Positions 45,360 to 54,996 of a DNA stretch of 64,000 nucleotides are shown here, piece after piece (position 1 is the stretch's first letter; every line of letters begins with the position of its first letter). The stretch spans positions 7,162,026 to 7,226,025 of the forward strand of contig SDUX01000004.1 of assembly GCA_008729055.1 (NCBI GenBank), read 5' to 3'. This DNA is from Pyropia haitanensis. Lineage: Eukaryota; Rhodophyta; Bangiophyceae; Bangiales; Bangiaceae. Under the pieces are notes generated by a model. The model worked only from the letters and a program-made list of their open reading frames with translations. It searched no databases and had not been told where the DNA came from. A program made the translations under genes and the position numbers.

Positions 45360-45804
45360 CGCTATCAACGACGCCGCCACCATCACCACCAGCACCACCA
45401 CCATTCCCACCACCGCCACCACCGCCACCGCCGCCGCCGGGCTGACCTGCACCGCCGCCGCCGCCAGCCACGTCAGCGCCTGACGGGTGAGCATGCTGGC
45501 CATCCCCTCCGCCTGCACCCCCCCCTGCCCCCCCCCCCCCTCCGTCGCCGTACCCCCCTCCACCCCCCCCGCCACCCCCGCCCCGCGCCCCCACCGGCCA
45601 CTCCCGGCGGACCAAATTCTTGAGCGCCACCGCCGCGGCCTGGCTAACATGCGCGCTCACGCCCGGGCTCGCCGCGGCAATCGTAAACAGCGTGGTCAGG
45701 TAGCCATGCTGGTGCTCCACCGACCGGAGCGCCGCCTCGGCCGCCTCGCGGGTGTGCGCGTCGGGCTGCAGCGTCGCCGCCAGCAACGCCGCCACGTCGG
45801 TCAT
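41087..45804 (-). CDS. IPO7: Importin-beta family transport receptor (importin-7/8, SAD2 type), one frame break
   Basis: The ATG at 45804 opens an importin-beta N-terminus: LAATLQPDAHTREAAEAALR, QAAAVALKNLVRREWP and LAEALECIVLADFPARYPAL-LPQI. After CTTKIFEFRRW the frame breaks among C runs at about 44985-44910 (one missing base fits). It resumes through HEAT repeats matching importin-7/8: PQWKAKQWVLAV, TKVLFPYLCLDAEDLTQW, YVRRSHDVMEDYYSPRAAAC, RSRACWLFGQVAAAN, and an acidic segment DDDDDEDYEEADDDDD near the C-terminus. The restored length of about 1,570 residues exceeds the usual ~1,040 because of Gly/Ala inserts. In the family the receptor carries ribosomal proteins, histones and signalling proteins into the nucleus with Ran-GTP. 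Confidence 0.85.
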
Positions 45805-47459
45805 GGTGGTGGCACCGTGCCGACGAAGGACACCACCACCACCTCACACGGTCAGATGCCTTTGGTCCCCCCCCCCCCCCCCGCCCCCGCGCCGGCCCGC
45901 GCGGGGGGGGCGCGCACACAGAGGGCAAGGGAAAGCGGCAGGGAAGAAGGGGGGGGAGGGGGAGGAGTGGGCGGTCGGGGTGGGGGTCGGGGCCGGGGGG
46001 GAGGGGGACGCACACGCCCGAGCAGACGCCCGCGCACACGCCCCAGCACCACGCCAAGACCACGCAACCGGCAGCGCGGCCACGACTACTGCGGGTGCGC
46101 CTGCGTGGGCATGGAGGGGGGGCCACGGGCAGGTGCGGGTGGGGGGGGGGGCGGAAGCGAGGGTGCGTCGGACCGTCCCACCGCCGGTGCTGGCACGGGC
46201 GGCCGCCCGCGGGTGTGGTGCGCACAGCGGTGCGCGCTCAGCGCGCCCGGCGCACGGCGCTGAGGGTACACCACTAAAAAACGGCAGAGAAATTGTGCAC
46301 GTGTTTGGTGAGACACAGGGCTTTGACTGTCCAACACGAGCCACAAGCATGACTCATGATGTTCCACGTGGAGAGATTGTACAGTAGTTTGAAATCGACT
46401 CACCACCCAAGGCATGCTGTCCATTGGCTGGATCCATGAGTGATGGCAGCTGGGTGGCGCTCCTATGCCGTCTTGTGGGAGCTCGCGTGTTCGAAAGATA
46501 GAATTTGTGTGAGTACTCTTTTTGTTTTCGGCACAGTGTTTGCGAGGAGGACGCTTTTTGCTTCAATCAAGGCGCACCCTCTCTCCCAGCGGCCAGTCTA
46601 TAATTGGCTTGAGGAGTGTGCACCGGGCGTGCCGCTCTGGAGACGAGGTGTGCAGACGCTTACACCGCCTTGGCGAGGCCGCGTAGCGAACTGATCCCGT
46701 ACAGGCTGGAACCACAAAGTAGTCCCCGCTGGCTGCGTGTGTGACCCGCGGGCGTGGCCGGTCAGCGGGTCTGCTGACGCGGGGACCAGGACCCGAGACA
46801 CCCGCCCCATCCCCACCGACGGCAGCCGCTTCCCCCACCCTGCCCGCCCGCTACGCCGCCCCCGCGGTCTCGCTCTCTTTTCCCGGGGAGACCGGCTGGC
46901 CGCCACCCCCCCCTCCCCTTCCTCCCCATCGTTCCGCGCACGAGCCGGGTGCCCTGCACCGGTAGACCTTTCCTCGCTCGCTGGCACATGCGTTGGCTCG
47001 GTGCGACGCCGGTCTGCGTGTCCCCCCCTCCGCGCGACCCGTGCGACGGGCTTGGCCCCGGCTCTCTCGCCCGTCACACCCCCGCGGTCGGTGCCGGCGA
47101 CCACGGCCCATCGGGCAGCTGCTGCTCTCCCGCCGTGGGGATACCTTTTGTGTATCTCCCGTCCCTCTTTGTTCCCCCCGGCCTTCAATCGCTCCCGCAT
47201 TCATGTCCCGGCCTGCTGCGGCTGCTGCTGCTGCTGCTGCCGCCGCCGCCGCAGCCGCCGCCGCTGCCGCCGCCTGTTCCCCCTGTTTGACGCGCCACCC
47301 CAGCGTCTTCCTGCCCCTGTCCACGGCCATCGACGGTGGTCCCTTCCTCCTCGTTTGAGTCCGGTCCCCCCCGCGTGCTGCAGCCGATCACTATTTAGTC
47401 CCCCCCCCGCCGCGACCTGTGTTTTTTTCCCCCCCCTCCCCCCCTCTCGGCTCGCAACG
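45805..47459. other. Divergent intergenic region between importin and TLDc genes
   Basis: Promoters of both genes should lie here. GC drops at about 46270-46700. Frames reach about 210-300 codons but are low-complexity. Some 5' UTR of the TLDc gene probably lies at 47150-47459. Confidence 0.5.
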
Positions 47460-49867
47460 ATGGGCGATGGGGACCCGCCAAAGACTCTGCCCGCCGCGAT
47501 GGAGCGGCTGGCCACCCTCCGCACCACGGCCAACCGGCTGCGCAAAGAGCTGGCCGCCCTCTCCGTCTCGTTGACCGCGTCCAAGGCGGAAATGGAGGAG
47601 CTGGCGCGTTCCGGAGAGGTGTCGTCGCCGGTGGGGGGCCCGTTGGGAGGGGGGGGGTAGGGGCAGGGAGGGGGGGGCAGGCGGATCCCCCGTCATTTGT
47701 GCTGGGCGCGCCTGGGACGCGGACGGCCCAGCGGGTAACCACCCCCCCCGCCCCGTCCGCTGCTGCTGTCGATGGGGACGGCGATGGGCGGGGCGGCGGC
47801 GGTGGCCAAGGCGGGGCCCTACGCGGCCGGCTCGACGCGGCGCGACGAGAGCTGGCAGCTCTCATCCGCCGCCGTGACGAGCTGTCTGTTGCCGCCGCCG
47901 CGGCGGCGGCCGCCCCCGGCGGAGCCACAGCTGCCGACCCGCCGCCTCCGCCGCCGCTGCCGTCGCCGCCGCTGTCGTCGGCAGGCGGCGGCGTGTCCCT
48001 GGGGGGCGCGGTGGCCCGCGACGGGGCGGCCGGCGTAGGTGTGGCTAATGGCGTTGGCGGTGGTGGGTTGGACGGCGGCGGCAGCGCGGGAGACGACTGG
48101 GAGGACCTGGCGGGCCTCACCGCGTACCTCTCCCGGGTGACCCTGGCGGCTGCCGACCGGCGGGCTAGCAGCCAGGCGGCGGCGGGCGCGGCCAATGGGG
48201 CGGCGGCGGCGACGGCTTCCGCGGGCGGTTCCGCGGATGCTGCGGCGGCCCGCGCCGCCCCCGCCGCCGCTGCCGCACCCCCCGATGCTGCCGCACCCCC
48301 TGCACCTGCCGGCGCTGCGGCGGGTGCGCCCGCCGCCGTCGCCGCCGCCGCCGCCACCCCCGTGACGCCTGGCGGGAGCACCCTGGCGCCCCCCCCGCAC
48401 CCGTCGCCTGTGAAGGCCCTGACCGTCGGGGCCGTCATTGAACGCTACTTTGAGAGCCGACTCTCGTTTGTACCAGAGCCGTCGCCCGTCGTTGGTGGCG
48501 GGGGTCCTGTCGGCCTCGCCGCCTCTGCCTCTGCTCCCGCTGCTGTGACTGTTGGTAGGGATGGTGGTGGCGGCGGCAGCGGCGGCGGCAGCAGCAGCAG
48601 AAGTGCCGGCGGCGGCGGCGGTAGCGGTGGCCGCAGGCGGTCCCGCCCGCGGGAGACGGTCCTCGGCGCCGTGTGCCCAGCGCCGACGGTGCCCTTCCCG
48701 GCTGACGCGGCGTCGCTGACAACCCTGGCCGCCGCGTACGCGGCGCTGGTAGTGCGGATGCCCGCGACGGGGCTGGAGGTGGAGGTCGTTGCCACGGCAC
48801 CCGCGGTGGCGCGCCTGCGAGCAGAGCTGGAGGTGCGGACGGAGGCGGCGGCCGCTGCGGCTGCCGCTGAGGCGGTGTCGATGGCAAGCCCCCCAGCGGC
48901 TGCTGCCGTTCCTGTGTCGGCGAGCGGGTCGTCCCGGCGGGCAGACGCCGGCGGTGGGACGCCGGCGGTTCGCGGCGGCGGTGGTGGCGGTGGCGGCGGC
49001 ATCCAGCCGGGATCCTACCCCCGCCCCGCCGTGGCCAACCCCTCCCCGCTCCCCGCCCACCCCGCCGCCGCCGTCGCCGACGCTGCCGCCGCCTCCATTG
49101 CCGCTGCCGCGGACCGCCTCCGCCTGGCCGCGGCGGCGGCGGCGGCGCCTGCACGCTCCCACTCCTCCCACGTCCTCACCGCCGCGACGTTTGCGCGGCT
49201 GGTCGCGGCTGTCCCCGCGCGGTTTCGCTCTTCCGACCTCCAGCGCCTGTACGCGACGACCGCCCACGGCACGTCGCTGCGCTCCCTCTACGCCGCCGTC
49301 GCGGGGCGGCCGCGGATGGCGAGTGCGGCGAGCCTGCTCGCCCTCCGCACCACGGGGGGCGCGGTCGTCGGCGCGTTTGTGACCGCGCCGTGGGCGCCGG
49401 CGCCCCGGTTTTTCGGAGGGGGGGAGGCGTTTTTGTGGCGCGCCGACCCGTGGGTGGTCTACCGGTGGGCGGGACTGGGCGGCGGCGCGCCCGCAGACGG
49501 GGGTGCTGGGGGGGGCGGCCGTGACCAAGCGGCGGCCGCCGGCATGCCGCCCGCGGCGGCGGCCGTGTTGTCGGCCGCCGCCGCCACGCCTGCCGGTGGC
49601 GGTGGCGGCGGCGGCGGCGGCAGCAGCGCCCTCTTTCAGTACGCGGCCAAGGAGTTTTTGGCCGTCGGCGGCGGCGGCGGCTTTGGCTTGTGGATGGACG
49701 ACGAGCTGGACCACGCGTCGACGGCGGCGTGCGCGACGTTTGGCTCCCCACCACTGATTGGGGGGGGCGAGGGGGGAGAGGGGAAGGTCGACTTTCGTAT
49801 TGTCGCGGCCGAGGTGTGGGCGTGGGTGCCCCCAGGACACGTCGTTGCCGAGCCGGGAGAGGATTGA
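47460..49867 (+). CDS. TLDc-domain protein (two exons)
   Basis: Exon 1 runs 47460-47618 and exon 2 runs 47681-49867, giving 781 residues. The 62-nt intron (GTGTCG...GGCAG, phase 0) joins ARSGE to ADPPSFVL. A coiled-coil start (MERLATLRTTANRLRKELAA) is followed by a long Ala/Gly-rich region. The TLDc domain fills about residues 535-775: SHVLTAATFARLVAAVPARF, LQRLYATTAHGTSLRSLYAA, GAVVGAFVTAPW, FFGGGEAFLWR, GGGGGFGLWMDDELDHASTA and CATFGSPPL. That is the full TLDc signature, GFGLWxDxxLxxGxS...CxTFGNxPL, with small changes. TLDc proteins (OXR1, NCOA7, TBC1D24) protect against oxidative stress and in several cases bind and regulate the V-ATPase. The subfamily is not clear. Confidence 0.85.
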
Positions 49868-50488
49868 GGAAGGGCCGCGCGCCGGCGTGGGGCGGCATGC
49901 CCTGTCAGGCTTTTCTTTTTTTTTTTGGTGGGGCTGCGGACGAGTGTGTTCGTTGACCTGGTATCGATGTGCGTAGACGCGAGTCACGGCAATGACGACT
50001 GAGGCCGGGCTACTGTACCTAGAGCTGGTGGGCGCACGTTTTCTCTATTGCTCCCTTTGACTCGTCCCCCTGAGCGTCGACGTGACCCTTTTCCATGCAC
50101 GGCAGTGGCGGCGATGGCCGACACTGCCTGCGCCCGTGGGTGGCCCGTGGCGGTCACCGCTGAGTGGCTAGGTTCCCCGTACTGCCGACTCACATCCCCA
50201 GGCGTCCGGCGCCACAACGCGTGCCCCCATGTCACCCGAAAAGCGCGCACGGGCAACCGTGCGGGCCGCACCCCGGGCCTCCCGGCAAGCACTCCCGCCT
50301 TGCTTCACTCGAAAAAGTACAACGCAGGACGATGGTCGCAGCGCGACATACTTTGCTTCAATTGCTTCTGTTCATCGATACGGTGCGCGTATGCACGCAA
50401 GCGGGCATTCCAAACGAGAGGCGATAGAGACAGGGTGAAACACGCACGTAGCAGGTACCGACAGCCATTCTGATTGACCCCCACCGCC
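49868..50488. other. Convergent intergenic region
   Basis: 3' flanks of the TLDc and nucleolin-like genes, with a T14 run at 49913-49926. No gene. Confidence 0.55.
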
Positions 50489-52141
50489 TCAGTCAAACGT
50501 GATCTTGGTCGGCTTGGCCGCGGACGCCCCAAAGCCGCCACCGCCCCCACGGCCGCCGCCAAAGCCCCCACGGTCACCCCCCCCGCGGCCGCCGCGGAAG
50601 CCACCGCGGCCACCGCCGCGGAAGCCACCGCGGCCGCCGCCACGGCCGCCACGGTCACCGCCGCCGCCGCGGCCGCCGCGGAAACCACCGCGGCCACCGC
50701 CGCGGAAGCCACCGCGGCCGCCGCCACGGCCGCCACGGTCCCCACCACCAGACGGCTTGCCGCCCGCGACGTTCACGTGGATGGTGCGGCCCTGCAGCTC
50801 TGAGCCGTCCAGCTCGGCCACCGCCTTGGCCGCCTCCGCCGGGTCCCCAAACGTCACAAACGCAAAGCCACGCGGCCGCTCCGTCTCGCGGTCCATGGGG
50901 ATGAAGCAGTCCTGTACAACACCAGCAGGGGAAAAGTGCTCGGCCAGTTCGTCCTGGGTGAGGTTGAAGGGGAGGTTGCCCACAAAGAGGCGGCACTCGT
51001 TGACGGCGGGATCGGACGCTGCGTGCCGCTTGGCGTCGGCACCGTCATCACCAGCGTCGGCGGCACGCTTGACGCCCCCGTTGGCAGAGCCGGGCGTCTT
51101 GATGACCATCTCATCGTCATCGGCCGGCGTGGCCGCATCATCGTCCGACGACGACGACGACGACGAGTCGCCACCCGAGGCAGCGGCAGCAGGCGCCTCG
51201 GCCTCAGAGTCGGAAGAAGAGTCCGACCCAGAGGAGGAATCGTCAGCCTTGGCAGCCGCGGCAGCCGCGGCTCCATTCGTAGCCCCGGCCGCTTCCTCCG
51301 ACGAGGAGGACGACTCAGAGTCCGAGTCGGACGAGACCACCTTGGCGGCAGCCACCGAGCCCGGCGCAGGCCCAGCCGCATCCGACTCGGAGCTCGAGTC
51401 GTCCGAAGACGACTCAGACTTGGCCGCGCCCTTGGCCGTCGCCGCGGCCTTGGCCTCCGCGGCAGCCTTGGCCTCCGCGGCAGCCTTGGCCTCCGCGGCG
51501 GCCTTGGCCTCCGCGGCGGCCTTGGCCTCCGCGGCAGCCTTGGCCTCCGCGGCGGCCTTGGCCTCCGCGGCGGCCTTGGCCTCCGCGGCGGCCTTGGCGG
51601 CCGCTGCCTTGGCGCCCTTGGCGCCCTTGGCCGGCGTCGCGGCCTTGGCCGGCGTCGCGGCCTTGGCCGGCGTCGCGGCCTTGGCCGGCGTCGCGGCCTT
51701 GGCCGGCGTCGCAGCCTTGGCCGGCGGCGCCTCGTCCTCACTCGAGGACGCGTCCGACGAGTCGCTGTCCTCCATGGCGGCCTTGGCGGCGGCCGTGTCG
51801 CCCTGCGCCTCGGCGTCGCTGTCGCTGTCGCTGTCGCTGCCGCTGTCGCTGCCGCTGTCCGCCTTGGCCGCGGCCGCCTTCTTGGCGCTCCCCTTCTTGG
51901 CAGGCGTCGCCTTCTTGGCTGGCGGCGTCTTGGCCGCCTTCCTGGCAGCAGCCTTCTCCTTCTTGGCCTTCTTCTTGGCCGCCCTGGCCTCCAGCTTGCG
52001 GGCCTTCTTGGACATCACTTTGGTAGCCTTGGCCGCCTTGGCAATGGCCTTGGACGCGGGCAGGGCCGCGGCGCCAGGCGAGGCCGCGCCGGCCTTGGGG
52101 GACTTGGCGACGGCCCCCTTCTTGGCGGACTTCTTGGCCAT
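50489..52141 (-). CDS. Nucleolin-like protein (NSR1/gar2/NUC-L type)
   Basis: 550 residues, intronless, from the ATG at 52141. The N-terminal ~100 residues are Lys/Ala-rich with nuclear-signal clusters (MSKKARKLEARAAKKKAKKE). Next come Ser/Asp acidic tracts (DSGSDSGSDSDSDSD), then two tandem hexapeptide arrays: ATPAKA about five times and AAEAKA about eight times (each an 18-bp unit at about 51730-51630 and 51595-51445). More Ser-acidic blocks follow. One RRM lies at about 383-458 (RLFVGNLPF as RNP2, RGFAFVTF as RNP1). An RGG/GAR domain closes the protein (RGGFRGG repeats, about 463-538). This is the nucleolin architecture, with one RRM rather than two. Nucleolins act in pre-rRNA transcription and processing; the Ser-acidic blocks would suit CK2, encoded by two genes here. 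Confidence 0.88.
   Translation of the reverse strand: MAKKSAKKGAVAKSPKAGAASPGAAALPASKAIAKAAKATKVMSKKARKLEARAAKKKAKKEKAAARKAAKTPPAKKATPAKKGSAKKAAAAKADSGSDSGSDSDSDSDAEAQGDTAAAKAAMEDSDSSDASSSEDEAPPAKAATPAKAATPAKAATPAKAATPAKAATPAKGAKGAKAAAAKAAAEAKAAAEAKAAAEAKAAAEAKAAAEAKAAAEAKAAAEAKAAAEAKAAATAKGAAKSESSSDDSSSESDAAGPAPGSVAAAKVVSSDSDSESSSSSEEAAGATNGAAAAAAAKADDSSSGSDSSSDSEAEAPAAAASGGDSSSSSSSDDDAATPADDDEMVIKTPGSANGGVKRAADAGDDGADAKRHAASDPAVNECRLFVGNLPFNLTQDELAEHFSPAGVVQDCFIPMDRETERPRGFAFVTFGDPAEAAKAVAELDGSELQGRTIHVNVAGGKPSGGGDRGGRGGGRGGFRGGGRGGFRGGRGGGGDRGGRGGGRGGFRGGGRGGFRGGRGGGDRGGFGGGRGGGGGFGASAAKPTKITFD
51445..51730. repeat. 18-bp tandem coding repeats in the nucleolin-like gene
   Basis: About eight copies of an AAEAKA-coding unit, then about five copies of an ATPAKA-coding unit, both of 18 bp with near-identical codons. 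Confidence 0.85.
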
Positions 52142-53206
52142 GGTGGGCGGGGTGAGGGGGGGGGTGGGAGAGGGTCAGGTGGGAGCGCGGGTGAATGTGG
52201 TGGGGAAAGTAGCGTACGGCGGGGCCCGCCGAGCGAATGAGAGTGGGTGACGGGAGGTGGGGGTACCTCCAGCGGTACCGGGAGGCGGGGGGGCGGGTCG
52301 AGGTGTGCAAGAGTCAGCAAGAGGCGGTCCCCGCAGGTCAGCTCCTACGACGGCGGCGGCGGGAAAGTACGCCAAGCCCAAAAACGGCCGACGGCGCCTG
52401 TTTGCCGACGAGAGTGGTGTGTCCGCACGCGCGCCCCCCGCGATTGGGCAGTCGTTACACGCGGCGGGCGGCGGCGGGCGTGGGCCGCGGCTGCGTGCGA
52501 GCCCTCCTCGTCGCCGTGCCCGTCGTCGTCTCGGCGCCGCGCCGCCGTCGACTCAAGATCTAATCTTGTGGCCCCCTTGGGTGTTGGACGCGAGGCCCTG
52601 CTCGTGTCTGAGAACCAATTGCAGATAATTCTGGGACTTTCCGTAACTCACATCAGGCACCATATATTTGCCGCAGGAAAGAGATGCGCTCCTCCCATCC
52701 TCACTCGTCCGCCCCCCTCACGAGGCACCTCGGTCGCAGCCAGTACATAAGTACCCTGTGCTCCCACCACCGCGGCCATCCTGCGTATCGCCTCAAGACG
52801 CCTGTCACCGACCGTGGCGCGACAGGCGGTGGCGTCCGACGCTGTGTGCAGATACATGGTGGGAGGTGTGCAAGCGGTCAATGTTTGGACAACGCCGTCC
52901 CTCGTGCGTGCGAACGGACTCTCCTCACCTGCAGGGCCCACACCGGCAGGTTCGTGGCTGTGAAGTCGACGACGCCCGACAGGGGTGCGCAGTCAAAACG
53001 GCGAAAACAGATGAGGCGTGCACGCGACGAGCTCCTGCCGGCGGCGTACCACCCGTACAAGGTCAGCTACCTGTGCGTCGTTCCTGTCCGACCACCGCCC
53101 AACGACACAGGCGCGTCGCGATCCCCGAAAGCAGTGAATCTACTGCTGACAAACGCCACAGCTGTCCTCCGTTCCCCCAATACCCGCCACGGACTTGCCT
53201 TCCCTC
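52142..53206. other. Intergenic region upstream of the nucleolin-like gene
   Basis: The GC-rich first 400 bp should hold the nucleolin-like gene promoter. From about 52560 to 53200 GC is lower, with frames of up to 204 codons and no domain. No gene called. Confidence 0.5.
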
Positions 53207-54115
53207 TCACACGTACCCCCCCGCACTGCGCTTGACCCCCCCCGGCAACGGCCCACCCACCCGCCCACTCGGGGTGCGGTAGAAGCTGTGGAACGCGTCT
53301 GGACGGTTGACGCCTCCCGAGTCATCCGCCGCCTCTCCCCTACCCCCCCCGCCTCCGGCCGCCACCCCCTCCCCGGCGCGTGCTCGCCCGCCACCCTCCG
53401 CGTCCAGGCAGTCGCGGCTGGGCTTGGTGCCATGCAGCGACGGCAGAGACCGCCGGCGGCGGTCCACCCCCGCGGGCTGGCCCGGAACCGCAGCTGCTGC
53501 CGCACCTGCTGCGGCTGCGGTCCCCCCTGCTCCCCCCCACCCCCCAAAGCTGCTGCCGCCGCCGCCGCCGCGACAAACGGCCGACGCCACTGACGAGGAC
53601 CGCGAGCGGTGACGCGCACCGCCCCCCCGCCCCGGCCCGCCGGCGGCGCCACCGCGAGGGTGCGGCGGCGGCGGCACCCGGTCCGTGCCAACCTCATCGA
53701 CGACCAGGGAACGACCATTCCACCGGGGGGGGACGAGCGGCGCGCCGCTGCCCAGCCGCCGGAGGGCGTCTGGGGTGAGGTCCAGGGCGGTCGTCGGGCC
53801 GGTAAGGGTGTCGGTCCCGGGTGTGGCGGCGGCGGCGGCGGCAGCGGGGGGAGCGGCGGCGGCGGGGGCAGCGGCAGCGGCGGGGGCAGCAGCGGAGGTA
53901 GCGTCCGGCGCCGCGGGCGCCTCGGGGGTGGACCGCGACGCCGCCGTGGCACCGTCCGTGTTCGCATCAATGCCGCTCCCGTCGTCGCAGCCCGAGGGAG
54001 ATTCGCCCGCTGGTAGCCGACTGGCCGAGGGGGCTGGCGCGTCAGAAAACCGGATCCCCGACACACGGCCGCGGCGAGTGTGGAGGAGCGTCGACGGGGC
54101 CGTAACACGGTCCAT
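53207..54115 (-). CDS. Hypothetical protein, 302 residues
   Basis: An ATG-led intronless frame. The start MDRVTAPSTLLHTRRGRVSG and segments TALDLTPDALRRLGSGAPLV, PRWNGRSLVVDEVGTDRV and RPDAFHSFYRTPSGRVGGPL look like ordered coding sequence. Between them are Ala and Gly runs. No signal peptide, membrane segment or known domain is seen. Basic N- and C-termini would fit a nuclear or scaffold protein, but that is a guess. Confidence 0.55.
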   Translation of the reverse strand: MDRVTAPSTLLHTRRGRVSGIRFSDAPAPSASRLPAGESPSGCDDGSGIDANTDGATAASRSTPEAPAAPDATSAAAPAAAAAPAAAAPPAAAAAAATPGTDTLTGPTTALDLTPDALRRLGSGAPLVPPRWNGRSLVVDEVGTDRVPPPPHPRGGAAGGPGRGGGARHRSRSSSVASAVCRGGGGGSSFGGWGGAGGTAAAAGAAAAAVPGQPAGVDRRRRSLPSLHGTKPSRDCLDAEGGGRARAGEGVAAGGGGGRGEAADDSGGVNRPDAFHSFYRTPSGRVGGPLPGGVKRSAGGYV

Positions 54116-54825
54116 GGTGGAGGAGAGGCAAGGAGGAAAAAGGGTAAAGAGGGTAAGGGGGAAGAGCGGAAGGGGAGACAGGAGAAGGAGAGGGGGGGAG
54201 CGTGGGATTCAACAGCGCGCCTGCGAGCGGGCGTGGGTGGGTAGGGGAGTACCGGTAGCTCACAGGGGCGTGACTGCCGACGGCTCCACCGCGGGGAAAA
54301 GAGGTGAACTGCAGTAGTGCAACGTCCCTAGCCCACTGGAATGGAACAGCAGTCTGGCCGGCCGCAGCATGGTCGGCATCCCGAGATGTGGGAAAGAAGC
54401 CTGGCGGCCGCGGGTGGTCGACGCAGAGCGGCCAGGCAACCAGCGAGGACATGCTGACCAAGTAGCCGCAGGCGGCGCGCCTGTCAGTCGACGGGACGAC
54501 ATCGGTCGACATCCAGGGCCGCTGGCGCGAGGTGGAATTCTGGTCTCCAACACACACGTGTATGCGAGCTTTTGCTATTGAGGAAATTACGAGTGTCGAA
54601 GTGCAAGGAACTGATTAAACTGTTCTGATCGTGACTTTCGTAGTTGCGGTCAATGTAGTGCATGCTCTGCACGGGACGAGTCCCAATGTGTGCGACTCGC
54701 GCGGCGGATCAGTCGTTCAAGGACTCCATTGGGGGCGAACTTGTCCGCGAACGTGACATAGCGTGAAACTTTTGCTCGTTCCGGAGGGAGTTCGCGCTCG
54801 AGTCACATGCCAACACCTTACCGCT
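54116..54825. other. Lower-GC flank left of the Fanzor element
   Basis: Upstream flank of the hypothetical gene, then a low-GC stretch (54540-54800) bordering the putative Fanzor element. No gene. Confidence 0.5.
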
Positions 54826-54850
54826 GTGGGGGGACCGACCCCTTGGTAAA
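54817..54850. repeat. Left terminal hairpin of the putative Fanzor element
   Basis: TTACC and GGTAA flank GTGGGGGGACCG (from 54826) with a nearby CCCC, so the block can fold. The same GTGGGGGGACCG motif, inverted, ends the repeat block at 58574, so the two may be the element's terminal inverted repeats. No target-site duplication is evident. Confidence 0.45.
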
Positions 54851-54996
54851 AACCCTCGCACTCGCAAAGATTCTCACCCACAGTGATAATGAACATCCGA
54901 CGATTGCCCGCGTTGCGGCTCGTCGGAGAGGGAGGGGCCGCTGCAACGGCCAGCCGCGGGGGGCGCCCCGCGTGAGTACCGCGGTGTTAAACCGTC
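54826..54996 (-). ncRNA. Candidate omega-RNA (fRNA) region of the Fanzor element
   Basis: In TnpB and Fanzor loci the guide-scaffold RNA lies at the 3' end of the ORF and runs to the element's end. This ORF reads leftward and stops at 54997, so the stretch to the left hairpin is where such an RNA would be expected. Placement is inference; no structure was computed. Confidence 0.3.

Noticed and set aside
50499..52250. 583-codon frame antisense to the nucleolin-like gene
   Set aside because: It mirrors the repeats of the real gene, which has an RRM and an RGG domain on the minus strand.
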